Part shown: positions 53,301 through 64,000 of the stretch, in pieces
Layout: each line of letters starts with the position of its first letter
Numbering within the stretch: the stretch's first letter is position 1
NCBI GenBank assembly: GCA_036785705.1
Contig: JAWUZG010000001.1
Coordinates: forward strand, 9,796,001-9,860,000
Source of the DNA: Acanthornis magna
Taxonomy: Eukaryota > Chordata > Aves > Passeriformes > Acanthizidae
Length of the DNA: 64,000 nucleotides
Reading direction: 5' to 3'
The notes under the pieces: model-generated
The model's input: only the letters and a program-made list of their open reading frames with translations
What the model was told of the DNA's origin: nothing
Databases searched by the model: none
Program-made: the position numbers and the translations under genes

Positions 53301-54373
53301 TTAACTACATGTTGAAGGAAAAGCAGGGCAGTAAAGAACACAGGGATCACTTCCCTGAAGGAAATAAACCTGCATCTCTCAAATGTAGTTTCTATGTCTG
53401 CTCTCAGCAGTTCGTTTCTTTTTGAGGTGGACAGCCCTGTAAATATTATACCATGAAAAAAAGGGATAATTTTAAAGATGTGAAGGCCTTTGTCCAGTGC
53501 AATTAATCACAATTCTGTAGATGCACTGCAACAGGTTCTCAAGTTTGGAAGCAGAAGTACCCTTTAACAGTAAGACATGCAGAAGGAGGCAAATGGGAGA
53601 TCTCCTCTAAGCCTTTTTTACCTAACACAGCAACAGGGGAAAAAATTCTGCTGAAAAAGAAAACTGAAAAATAACTAGATGTAAAGGAAAATATGGTCAA
53701 CTTATACATTAGTAGCCACACAGCAACCCCAGGTATCATTACAGAAGACATGAGTTTGTTACCTTGGAAATGTCAGTATTGTTACTAACTGCTGTTCGGT
53801 GCCTTAAGAGTGAATTATGATTCTGCAATTTATTTTGGGAACAAATACAAGGAGAGTGGTCTGAATCAGATCTGTGCAGTGGCCGGAAATTAAATGGTCA
53901 ACTTGTCAGAAGTAGAACTGTTCAATTTTTGGTTCAGTGACCAAAATGAAAAGAAAAATAAAGAAAAAGAGATCAGCTTGGGCTAACATAAAAGAAGTAC
54001 TGCGGGATCTGGCGCAAAAAAAAAAAAATTAAAATATCAGTTAGGTCAATATGAAAATCTTCAATGAACCCAAGAAAATTAGATAAAGGCTTTTGTTCAA
54101 GCAGAAAAGTCTCATTCCATTTTCTGATTATGCAGGCAACTTCTTTTTTTTTTGTTCACAGCCAGTTTCACCATTAAGATACTTTTCCAAAACAAAAATA
54201 AGAACTATGTTTTGAAAATAACAGTAATATATTTCAAATATTTAACTTCCTCCCATTTTCCATTAAAACTTTTACAAAATTCTATTCAAATACATTACCA
54301 GTTTTTTTCTTTGACAAAACTAGGTTTCAAATGAATTCACTATGAATGTGGAAATTCCAGCTAAATAAATGCT

Positions 54374-55112
54374 GAGAATTATAGAATAGTTTGGTTTGGA
54401 AGGGATCTTACATATCATCTGGTTCCAATCCCCCTGCCATAGGCAGGGACACTTTCCATGAGACCAGGTTGCTCAGAGCCCCATCCAACCTGTCCTTGAA
54501 TGCTTCCAGGGATACGACATCCACAGCTTTTCTGGACAACCTGTGCCAGTGTCTCGCCAGCTGCACAGTAAAGAATTTCTTCCTAATAGCTAATCTAAAC
54601 CAGCCCTCTTTTAGTTTGAAGGCATTCCCCCTTGTCCTATCACTACATGCCCCTGTAAAAGTCCCTCCCCAGCTCTGCTGTTGGCCACCTTTGGATACCA
54701 GAAAGTTGCTCTAAGGTCTCCCCAGAGCCTTCTCTTCTCTGGGCGAGCAGTCCCAATTCTCTCAATCTCTCTTCATAGCAAAGGTGCTCCAACCCCCTGC
54801 TCACCTCCATGGACCTTCTCTGCACTCACTGCAACAGCTTCAAGTCCTTCTTATGTTGTGCACCCCAGATCTGGATACAGCACTCCAGGTGGGGTCCCGT
54901 GAGAGTGGAGAAGGGGCAGGATCCCCTCCCTCACCCTGAGCCCACGCTGCTTTTGACGCAGCCCAGGACACGCTTGTCTTCCTGGGCTGTGAGCACACAT
55001 GGCCAGCTCACATCCAGCCTCTCATCCACCAGCACGCCCAAGTCCTTCTCCTCCGGGCTGCTCCCAATCTGTTCTCCACCCAGCACATGTTTGTGCTTGG
55101 GATTGCTCATGC
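54374..55112 (-). mobile_element. CR1 LINE, 5'-truncated 3' end (antisense), longest copy
   Basis: The longest CR1 piece, antisense. Its left end is the reversed tail 'gaattatagaatagtttggt' and 'ttggaagggatcttacatat'. The diagnostic blocks follow in order: 'gcagggacactttccatgag', 'aggttgctcagagccccatc', 'ctgtccttgaatgcttccag', 'cacagtaaagaatttcttcc', 'aaggcattcccccttgtcct' and 'gcaacagcttcaagtccttc'. It continues into the reverse-transcriptase 3' region ('ccaccagcacgcccaagtcc'). It is the least diverged of the antisense copies here, but every coding frame is broken. The right edge, about 55112, is where similarity to CR1 stops. Confidence 0.95.
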
Positions 55113-57490
55113 AAGAATACTATCGACTTGAAAAGCTATCTGACACGGTATCAGCCATCAGCAAATGAACTAGAATAATTGGAAAGCATAAAAATATTTG
55201 CCAGAGGTTTTGATTCTCTGTACTAACCCAAAGGAGGTTCTGAGGACTACAGTATTTTTTGGGCCAGAGTCAGAAAAACTGCTGTAGAAAAATGTTTAAC
55301 ACTGAACTTTAGCCAAATATTCTTTTTTCCAAACTTACTAGGAAGTATTTTTTTAAAGCACTTTTAAGTACTGATTCATTGATTTTGACACCTGGCATAC
55401 CCACAAACTGCTGCACTGCAAGGCTGGCAACAGTTTGTTAAACCAGGATTTTTGCCTTGGCCAGTTTTGCTGTTTTGTTTCTCTCTGCAATTCTTGCTAT
55501 AATAATCGTTCCATCCAGTGTCCAGATGAATGTGTCTAATTCTGGAAGGAGCATTGTTTTTTTCTAGCGATGCATTTCCCCTGTGAGATAGGAACACTGG
55601 AAGGTTATTGTGGGCTGGGAACCACAGCTTGTTTAGCCAGAAAGATAAATATTATCTATATTTCTTGTTCTTTCCTATGCATTGTATTGTCCTGGAGAGC
55701 AGTGGGAACAGGGGAAGGCAAACGGCAGAGACCTTGCCAAGCCCCGTGATGTGATGAATGACTTCTCACATCCCAGGGCCTGACATGAAGAGAGGCCACA
55801 GAGGGTCATGCTGCTGTTTTCAGATGTTAAAAAGGCTGATCACCTACCCATTGCTTTCATTTCTAGCACAGGAAGAGCTTCCCATCCACACGGGAAGACA
55901 CAGCTCTTCCATGAAGTATTTCTCTGCAAGAACACAGGCCAGGAAAGCTGATTTTCTGCATCCTTGCTAACTCATTTATGAATGTTCTACCAGACTTGTT
56001 GAAAGATATGATCACCAACTACCTCTCAGCCATAGAGAGAAAAATACTCTCAGGTTTCTTCAAGTCTTCTGGGCAGTGAGTGTTGTGTGCTTTCTCTTTT
56101 CCCATTTCCTTCCCTCCTCTTCGCTATCTTGCACATGGACAGACAGTCAACTTTCACTGTTCCCCCATACATGCCCAAGGAGCGACCTATACATGCTACT
56201 TGTGGACAACCAATATGAAAATCCCTTCAAATCCAAGATGGGACAGGAACTGCCTGCAGATGGGACGCAGCAGGATGAGGAGGGGAAAACAGGATTTGCT
56301 TCTGGATGCATGCCTGTGCATGAAACGGAGCTTGCTTGATGGATTTCCCTATATAGAGTTTTTTTCTTTGCCAACTTTTGATTATTTTACTGCAGTCTTG
56401 AAAATTACAGTGGAGAGATGGAAAGAGGGAAACAGTGATGTCCCTTATTCTGTGTTCTTTTCACCAGCTGGACCACTCAGTGCACAGCCACATGGCAGCC
56501 AGGCCCTGGAAGGGGACGTGGGATAGGTGCCAGCATCCAGCCGTCCATGGCAGCACGGAATGATGAACTGGGCAGCAGCAGACATGGACACAGCTGAAGC
56601 CGGGGCTGGCAGGCAGACCCTTTTCTTCTCTCAGCTCTCTCAGATCATACCTGTTTATTTACAAAACTACCCTTCAAGCAGACACGGGGAGGAATAAATA
56701 ACTGTCTCATCTGAGGCAATTAAAATTTTGCTAAGCGTTGTGCAAGAGCTCCTGGCATTTCATCTCAGTCTGGTTTGTAACTCAGCTCCCTCAGCCCAAT
56801 GTGTACGGCCCTGTCCCCTGTGGGAAACAAGAAGTCACAAATGTGTACTTGTGAGTAGAAGCCATTCTGGGAAATATGCAGAGACCTTCAGCCCTATCTC
56901 TGATGATTAATCTGCTCACCCTGCTGAAGAAGACCAAGGGCTCTCCAGTTCCTACTCTGCTGTATCTTGCAAAAGCAAAGAGAGAAACCAGCAGCTACCC
57001 TGCATGGCTGCACACCCCAAGGCTCCTGTTCAGGAGCGATAGTTTTACACGTGGCTTCACAAATACTCCCAACACCCAGTGAACCCCAACATCCAGAGGG
57101 CTGGACTTACACACTTCTCATCTAGCAAAACTAAATCGAATTTTACTCTGAGCATCACAGTCAAATACTCTGCATGGTCCCTTGGAGCTGCTCCCTCCTC
57201 TGAGCAGGCAGAGAGGAGGAGGGGATGGGGGTGAAGGCATGTGGGCCAGTGCAGAGAGAAACCTGCAGCACACAAAATTTTAGGAAGGTCAATGCAGAAG
57301 TCTGAAAGAAAGTAGAGGGGGGTGGGATGTAAGACAGGGGAGTGGATGGTAAAGCTTGCACCTGAAGGGAGATGGATTTCTTGTCTGCTGTCACTCAGGA
57401 CTCTTGCAGGTTGAACTTCAATAGACACAGTCTGGAAAAGTGCAATTGATTTCCCTTACCAAGGAGATCCTTGTGAAACTCTCACAAACA

Positions 57491-57528
57491 ATGTTAGTAT
57501 CAAAGTGCTATGTTAGTATCAAAGTGCT
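57491..57528 (+). repeat. Perfect 19-bp tandem duplication
   Basis: ATGTTAGTATCAAAGTGCT occurs at 57491-57509 and again, without mismatch, at 57510-57528. Exact identity with no further units suggests a recent tandem duplication, possibly polymorphic. Confidence 0.95.
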
Positions 57529-58719
57529 AGAGAGGAGCAGGGAACAGCCACTTCTGTTTTATTCCCAGGATGAAAAAATATGGTGAGAGGGATGTTACAA
57601 AGGCTGTAACAAACAGTCTGCACCTTGGGATAAAAGCCTTTGGGAAGGTGTCTGAACTCCTTTCCTGCTCCCCATCAACTTTCACAAGTACTCATGTCCA
57701 GTCCCCCAGGACATATCCTGCTTTCTAGACTGAGATGTTCACATAAAAGGCATTGCTTACAACAGCTCATGAGGAAACACCAAAAGGTAGCAGACAGAGG
57801 TGTCCTGATTCCCTGGGAAGACCAAGGATCCCCCTGGGGTGGATAGAGAGGAGCCTTGTGGAGTTCTCTACCAGCATGCAAAAACCCCATCACCAACAAA
57901 AACAGCATCCCCAAACCAAAAGCCCTGCTGACAGCAGCAGGACGAGGACGAGCAGCCAACAACCACCCTGCAGGGAGTCTGCAGTGACGCAGGTGATGCT
58001 GAGGGTGAGGAGGCACAAGCCCACAGGTGCCTCTGCCTGAAGCTGAGCTGAACCCAGCTGCCCAGGAAACACTGACGCCACAGAGGCAGCAGCCGCTCCA
58101 GATGGTTGCAGGAGACAATGGCAAGGAGCCTGTGGCTCCGTGCCTGGACACTGGGTGCCATCTCCAGCCCCAGCCAGGACCTCTCCAGATGCAGGACAGA
58201 GTAATGCCTGGTCCTGGACTGTAGAATAAGTAGACACAAACACTAGTGCCTCCACAACCCGCAGCACTCCCTCTCCATGTGGGATATACACATCTCCTAT
58301 GTGGTCTTATTCAAGGAAAATGTTTAGTGAGAGACACATTAAAACAAAGTCTTCAAAAACCCCACTTCCTTGACCCTTCTCTTACTTCTAGGAAAAGAGT
58401 AAAATGTGTAGCTGTGGGAGGCATCTGAGAAGGGAGCTGGAGAAGGTCCTGTGGGCATGGACGACACAGATCTCTGTCTCCATGATGCCACTGTCCACTG
58501 GCAGAGCCCAGCAGGAACTGTGTGACCCTTGCTATGACTCTCAGTTTCCAGGACTGACCTAAGGGAAGGAGGAATGGAGGAAGACTACCTGCCTAGCAAG
58601 AAGGCATGGTCTTGACAAACTAGGAAGGTCTTTTCTCTTGCAATCTGCCAGTGTGCTTTGACAGATGTCAGACTGCACTTACAGGGTTTGGCTTATGTTT
58701 ATCCCAGAGGTGAGTCCCA

Positions 58720-58738
58720 AATGGGGGGGTGGGGGGAG
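58720..58738 (+). repeat. G-rich run
   Basis: GGGGGGG-T-GGGGGG low-complexity sequence. It is G-quadruplex-prone but otherwise simple sequence. Confidence 0.85.
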
Positions 58739-59704
58739 AAAGGTGGGAATTACACAAATATTCCAGACACACATTTGCACTCTGAGCACCTTTCATGCGC
58801 GATGAAAAGGCAGGAAATGTTAAGACAAAGAAAGGAAGCATGTTAAAAAGACTGAACCTTTCATCAGAGACTATTGAAATTCTCATAGCAGGGGCTGGTA
58901 TGAAAGGTTGCTTATTCTCAGAGGTAAGACAGTGCCATTTCCTTCCCTCTCCATGCAGCAAACACTCATGACAAATCTAAACCACAGCTGTAGAGCATGA
59001 GACACACAAAGCAAATAAAGGTTGCATCTGAATCCATCTCAGCTGCATCACCAGGGCTATCATCAGATTGAAAATCATACTTCAACCAGTCAATATGCAA
59101 ATGCTGTAGGATTGCACCATTATAAAAAGCTACAGTATTTCAAAAGCAGTGGCCTCCGAAAATCCAGATCAAGGCAGCAATAAGGAAAATGAGGAATGGC
59201 GCCAGTCTGACAGTCTCGCCCTATTCTACCTAATGAAGCAACACAGGTTTGGTGGAATAATCAATGTGGGAAACATCGGAGAAACATCCTACACACCACC
59301 ATGCAACAGTAACCTACCTATAAATCATGTACTGGTCACCTTGAAGGTTTATCTTCTGTTTTATATATATATATACCTAATTATGTATAATTACAACCAT
59401 TAGTTATTTATGAGAAAAACAGACATTAGAAATTTCTACTTAAAAGCAATTTGTGTGTACAGACTTTGGCAATGGATTCCACAGATAAATTACGAATATT
59501 AGAAAATATCTCTGAACACAGAAATCAGAAAATGTGTGGATTATTCCCACTGAAAGAGTATTTTTGCACATTTTGACTGTTTACAGGTTTCTTTTATTCC
59601 TTGGCTCAGGGGTTGCGTGACATGCCATAGGAAAGGTTCCCCACAGCCAGCTCGGGGCCTCGGACACTGAACTCACTGAGGCAGAGATCATTTTGTTGTG
59701 TACA

Positions 59705-59724
59705 CAGCCCAGCCCAGCCCAGCC
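59705..59724 (+). repeat. (CAGCC)n short tandem repeat
   Basis: Four tandem CAGCC units in a GC-richer patch. This is a simple repeat. Confidence 0.85.
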
Positions 59725-62700
59725 TGCCCCACATGGGCCGCAATACCAACAATGCCATGTCTGTCCCACCGTCAGATGTCACCTCCCAAATGTGGGTCAC
59801 GCCAGCACGCCATGCTGGCTTTGATTTCTGTTATTTGGGGCAATCAAGTCTCCTTTGCAGGGGGGAGCAGCCCCCTGATGAGGGGAGAAAGGATTTAACC
59901 AGAGATTACATCTCTTCTGCGCATTTGCAAGAAAGGCTCATTTAGGCCTTTGTGGACCTTCTCCCTCCTTTCATCAATCCCGTGCCTGACTACATCTTTG
60001 GCTGGGCCATCTGCTGGTGCTTATGATGCCCACGAATTAGCGATGACAGCCGAAACCACTGAAATTTAACATCTTCCCTAGCGAAACACAGCTTGCGAGA
60101 GGCTGCAGTTGTGCCCTTGCCTGCCTTTTTCTTTTGAGGTTGGCGTCCTTCAGCAGTTTCTGGTCAAGGGATCCTAAAAGTACAACTCTTTAGCAACTCT
60201 TTGCAAACACTCACCACATGAGCTTTGGGGCCAGACAAGGGCTTCAGAAATATGAACAATGCATTGGTCAACATCAAGACCTAGACACCCATATTCCCTC
60301 AATAACATACCAAGTAAGGCTCAGACCTGAGAAATTCAAACAGACCACTGTGCTCATAAATCAGCCTTCCTTTTGCAAAGCTTACTTCATGCAAGAAAAT
60401 CCTAAATACAGCAGTGCAGTCAGGTTGTGCTCTGGAGGCTCTGGTGGATGAAGGCATTTTTAGTAAATGCTGACCCAAGATGAAATTTTCATGTGCTATG
60501 AAACATTTTTGCAGCTGCAAGACAGTGTTAGGGACCTCAGAGGAAAGGACACACTTGAAGATCAAGGATCTTCTCCATTTCTAATGACTCTCTCATCATT
60601 GCTACCTATTGCCAGACTCACGTTTTTGATGTAAGTGTCCCTTAAGAGTTCTAAAATAATCCCTGGAGCTAACTGGACTCCCATGAGCAAACATCTTTCC
60701 TCACTTCTTTAATTTTAAACAAAAATTGATGGAAGTCTCCATTCTTTCAAAGATCAGAGGAGGGTGTAAGTGGATGAGATTAAAGGTTTTGAGGGAATAG
60801 CCTGCAAAAGATTCAAGAAGCTGACCTGGTTCTTGGGCTGATGCTGGAAAACAGGGACCCAAATCTGCTCTTCTGGTTGCCGCTGCACTAGCATCACTTC
60901 CTGTGCATTATTTACTTCTACTGACTCACTAAAAACTTCAGTATAACTGGTAGAAAAAGTATACAGAAAGCCTGAGTTTCTGCCACTCAGTTACAATCCT
61001 GATTATACCTCAAGCAGCGTCTCTACTTAAATTCCAGTTATTTTTTGTCTTCCCTTCCTTCACTTCAAACTCAAACATGATTTTACCTATTAATGATCTG
61101 AACAATGAGAATTTACAACGAAAATGCCCACCAGCAATGTAAGTAACCCTAATGAAAATAGGTACTAAGTCACAATCTTTATTTCTTAAATACAGTAGTT
61201 AGTAACAAAGTTGGAATTGGCCAGACTTTAAACAAGTTTTTATCAGTGCCGAAAGAGTGCACAACTACCGCTTAAAATAGTTGAAAACTGTTTTTTTACA
61301 ACCTATCACAGCAATGGTTCCAGACAATATACAGTATATCTAAGAATAGTAGCAGACATTGATGGAAACTGATAACATTTGGGGACTGAAGGTTAATCCG
61401 TTCTGGAAAAAAAAGAAGGAACAATGGAGAGTGAAATAGAAACTCAAGTCTCATTAAAGAAAACTATTTTAAGGGCAGAATGATGAGTTTTACCATCAAT
61501 CATGGGAAAACTGTTCAAAGTTGTTCCTAAAAGATCTAATTTTGAAACCTTGTGAAAAAGGAACTGTTTGCAGTGACAGCAAAAAAAATCTTAAGGGATA
61601 AGAACAAATACAGTGTAAAGATAATCCATTTGTACTTTTTAAACACCACAAATCTGACTGTTCATTTTGAGCTTTCTGTGATTAAGGTCAGTAAAGACTC
61701 AATGTTCAGTCAAGTTTATCCTTATTTCTTTATGCAGTTCCAATGTACTTATCTGCCCATAAATCATGGTACATGCTCTCAGCACTGAAGGCGCATTGAC
61801 ATGGATTAAAAAATCAACTGCAGATTGCAAATAAACCCAAATGAAGTTGTATAAAATTTTTCAATCTATACTGAGTTTTGGCTTGATTTTTTTTTTAAAG
61901 AAATTATATTCTACTCTGCATATTACAGAGGAAAACCCAGGAGAAAGGAAAAAAGGATCATCCCTACCTAGCAGGAAAGCTACAAGCAAGCCAAGGGAGC
62001 CCTGATGCTGCTCCCTGAACACGCGACCACCTCCTGGCTGAAAGGAAGCTGAGCAGGTGCCTACATTAAACCAGTGCACACTTTGTCAGTTTGCATTTGA
62101 GCAAGCCCATAAATGCTTTGCCAGCTCAAGGGCTTAATTACATTTGAAATAAGCTAATTCAAGGAATAAAAGTCTGCCAAAGGTAATAAAATTGTTTGCT
62201 GATGTATCAAGTCAAACCTCTTATATAAAAGAGCGTATTTATATGCAGTGTAGGTCTGTTCCTATTCAATCAGTGATTAAATATTTACTGATTGCAGGAA
62301 TAGGGCCAAATCTGGAGTATTTTTAAGGATTAGGGAAGAAGTGCTAAATCCCAAAGTATCTAATTTAACTATGCAAAGCAGGGAATATTATTGTCTTTGT
62401 TTTACTTCTGAAATTCAGAGGCACGGGGAAATAAAGTGTCAGATTCAGGGTGTCAGAGAAGCCACTTGCAGAAGCTCCTGTGCTTCCCAGGCAAGTGTCT
62501 CCTGCACCACATGCTGTTTCTCTCCCGTCGTGCTGGGCAGTGCAAGGGACATTTGGACAAAGGGCCGAGAGCCCCTGTCACAGCTCCACTGGCTGCACAG
62601 TGGTTTGACTCCCCCTCTGAGTGCCCAAGGAAATGTCTAAACAAATTAGCAGAAAGTCGGTGGCTGATTTTTTTAATCAGAATTTCTTCTCATCCAGCCC

Positions 62701-63429
62701 TTGGCATATGGTTTCATCCAACTCCCTCCTCTTTGAACTTGATGTTCTTGGATGCTGCTGTCACCTGTTCCTGTTGAATGAAGGGGAAGTAAAACAGGGC
62801 CTCACTGGAACTTGCAAAGATTCAGAGCATTTTAATATGCTCTCTGAGCAGGTGAATTTTTATTGTACATATGTAAATCTCCCTTTGTCCTGTGCTTCTG
62901 TGTGGTATATCAAAAATCCTGCTCTCTGTCCCCACAAGACCACCTCTAAAGTTTGATTTTTAAATGTTAAATGCTCAGCCAGTACAGGCTGGCATTTTTT
63001 TTCAGAATCGTTAAACTGTTCTATATAAAATTCCATGTTGCTTCAGATTGTATACTCTGGGTTGTTTTTTTTTTTCCTCAGGCTATATTTAACACTGATA
63101 ATTGTTATATTTAAAAATACTCAAATTACATATTTCAAAATATCTAACTGATTAAGTGTGCTTAGCTCAAGAACATGTCTGCTGCACTGTGCATAGAAAA
63201 TAGACAGTGCTTCTTGCCATGATTTGGCATGGGTAGGTTTTTAATCAATGCACAAATTTGAAAAGGAATGACAGTGGCAAGTTTGACGTAAATTAGGAAC
63301 CTGGCTCACACCCAGGTGTACCTACACCTTGCAGTGTGTAACAAATCAGTTTTTAAGTTCGGCTTGTGGACTGCCTTCTGTGTTCATCCTTTGAACGCGT
63401 CCGATTTCTTTACACTTGCTTAACAGAGT

Positions 63430-63900
63430 GGTGTGAAAGACACCCCGATGAGGCTGGGCTGCACCCCCAGCAGAGGCTGGCCTCTGGCAGCGCTGATGCC
63501 GGGGCAGCGGGGCCGCGCCAGCAGTGCCTGCTGCGGACGGGAACGCGCATCGGCGGGGTGGCGCTGGGCCGGGCAGGGCAGGGCAGGGCAGGGCAGGGCA
63601 GGGTGGCCAGCGCAGGCTCCGGGGCGATGCCGCCGGCGCTGCTCCCCGAGCGCGCTGGGCGCGGCGAGCCGCGGGGCCGGGAGCGGGGCGGCAGCGGCTC
63701 CGCAAAACCTGAGAAACCCACGGAGAAACCCCACGAGGCACAGAGGTGCATTCAAAGGAGCCTCATTTTGCTCGGTCAGACGCAAAACAGCGGAGGAAAA
63801 CCCACCCTGGGCCACCTGAAAGGTCTGGCGCGCAGCTGGGGCGCTACTCCTCAAGCTGCTTCAAAATTCAAAAACCCTTTTAAAAAGGCGAGCGGCAGAA
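63430..63900. promoter_or_regulatory. CpG island, probable promoter or first-exon region
   Basis: The base composition changes sharply at about 63.43 kb. Between 63481 and 63720 I count about 30 CpG in 240 bp, while the preceding tens of kilobases are strongly CpG-depleted. GC boxes (for example GGGGCGG-type sequence near 63690) and a (GGGCA)n tract are present. CpG islands of this kind mark vertebrate promoters. Transcription direction is not settled. A good minus-strand splice donor at 63939-63940 suggests a leftward transcript whose first exon lies to the right, but a rightward one is also possible. The open frames inside are GC-driven and match no known protein. Confidence 0.75.
63571..63603 (+). 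repeat. (GGGCA)n pentamer repeat, G-quadruplex motif
   Basis: Six GGGCA units followed by GGG give seven G3 tracts with two-base loops on the plus strand, a strong G-quadruplex pattern inside the CpG island. It is probably length-variable. Confidence 0.93.
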
Positions 63901-64000
63901 AAGCATCTCCGGAGAAACAACCTCTGTCCCTGCTGCTCACCCTGCAGGACAGCCGTGCCCGGCCCGCTCCCGCTGCCCTGCCTGCCACAAGCCTCTGTCC

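Larger units (their letters stand above)
44464..54373. other. Long unique block, GC-rich patches, no gene recognised
   Basis: About 10 kb without recognised transposons. GC-richer patches at 45590-46150, 47830-48660 and 49170-49800 carry overlapping chance open frames on both strands. AT-rich parts (49850-52000) are nearly free of simple repeats, and 51380-51990 may be conserved non-coding DNA. A 14-bp tandem repeat lies at about 46795-46833 and a TTAAA repeat at 47358-47378. The 99-codon minus frame at 52218-52517 shows no family resemblance. Confidence 0.5.
55113..63400. other. Unique sequence, rising GC, no gene recognised
   Basis: About 8.3 kb. GC-richer patches at 56080-56640, 57060-57430 and 57640-58290 show many overlapping open frames; in the last, three minus-strand frames are open simultaneously, which argues against coding. 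A 97-codon plus frame near 59110-59403 has an ordinary protein-like composition (SNKENEEWRQSD) but lacks convincing splice sites. The segment near 59985-60110 has several CpG and a GAATTAGCG motif and could be regulatory. Simple repeats: CAGCC units at 59705-59724, TA at 59361-59375 and G-runs at 58720-58738. No transposon was recognised. Confidence 0.5.

Noticed and set aside
54391..55168. Two frames of 107 and 119 codons on the plus strand
   Set aside because: They are antisense readings of the CR1 copy at 54374-55112.
57675..58291. Three long minus-strand open frames, one ending in a hydrophobic segment
   Set aside because: All three frames of the same strand are open over the same bases, as expected in GC-rich DNA. 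An acceptor-like site (TTATTCTACAG) exists near 58220, but no family or convincing gene structure was recognised.
59110..59403. Plus-strand frame of about 97 codons with protein-like composition
   Set aside because: The acceptor at its start is weak, the only donor (AAG/GTTTAT) is poor, and the frame runs into a TA repeat. No family was recognised.
63346..63854. Open frames of 113-144 codons in the CpG island
   Set aside because: Ala/Arg/Gly/Pro-rich readings on both strands caused by GC content and the GGGCA repeat. The island is promoter-like, not evidently coding.
1..64000. CRISPR arrays, bacterial operons, LTR proviruses, tRNA or rRNA genes
   Set aside because: No regularly spaced repeats, no tRNA box B-like sequence in a cloverleaf context, no gag/pol/env reading frames and no rRNA blocks were seen. 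Small or diverged RNA genes could still be missed by eye.

Overview
The window looks like a 64-kb piece of a bird nuclear genome, or possibly another sauropsid. It is AT-rich, has no dense bacterial-style coding, and its recognisable interspersed repeats are all CR1 LINE fragments. Several keep the typical 3' tail or antisense head built on ATTCTATG. No Alu, L1, tRNA-derived SINE, LTR provirus or DNA transposon was recognised. The species cannot be told from the sequence.

Layout. From 1 to about 63.4 kb the window is gene-poor, intron-like or intergenic DNA. Seven CR1 pieces interrupt it: 6.3-6.9 kb (+), 7.2-7.8 kb (+, old and eroded), 13.9-14.6 kb (-), 22.65-23.1 kb (+, reverse-transcriptase domain), 28.1-28.5 kb (-), 31.9-32.1 kb (+, reverse-transcriptase fragment) and 54.4-55.1 kb (-). 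Together they cover roughly 3.6 kb, under 6 percent of the window. Small satellites and homopolymers are scattered through it: a (TAA)n run at 8.9 kb directly followed by a 28-bp hairpin, a 42-A run at 34.5 kb, a 14-bp tandem repeat at 46.8 kb, a perfect 19-bp duplication at 57.5 kb and several C-, G- or TA-rich runs. The last 0.6 kb is a clear CpG island, with about 30 CpG in 240 bp and a G-quadruplex-prone (GGGCA)n tract. It probably marks a promoter at or just beyond the right edge.

Genes. No complete protein-coding gene is visible. The only stretch I annotate as a probable coding exon is 21965-22075 on the minus strand: 111 bp, open, phase 1 at both ends, with good acceptor and donor sites. 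The protein family is not recognised. One economical but unproven reading is a minus-strand gene starting in the CpG island and running leftward with very long introns, because a good minus-strand splice donor lies at 63939-63940. Other splice-bounded segments (2.05, 14.87, 15.38, 35.54, 39.39 and 44.44 kb) are weaker and include both strands, so most are probably decoys. The long open frames in GC-rich patches and in the CpG island are treated as chance.

Regulatory potential. The segments near 16.0-16.4 kb (clustered homeodomain cores and a TAATTA-centred palindrome) and 18.2-18.4 kb (CpG-bearing, with paired bicoid-type sites) look like developmental enhancers. Two or three other unique segments are weaker candidates. 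No previously undescribed system was identified; the hypothetical gene fragment and the enhancer-like segments are the items most worth testing.
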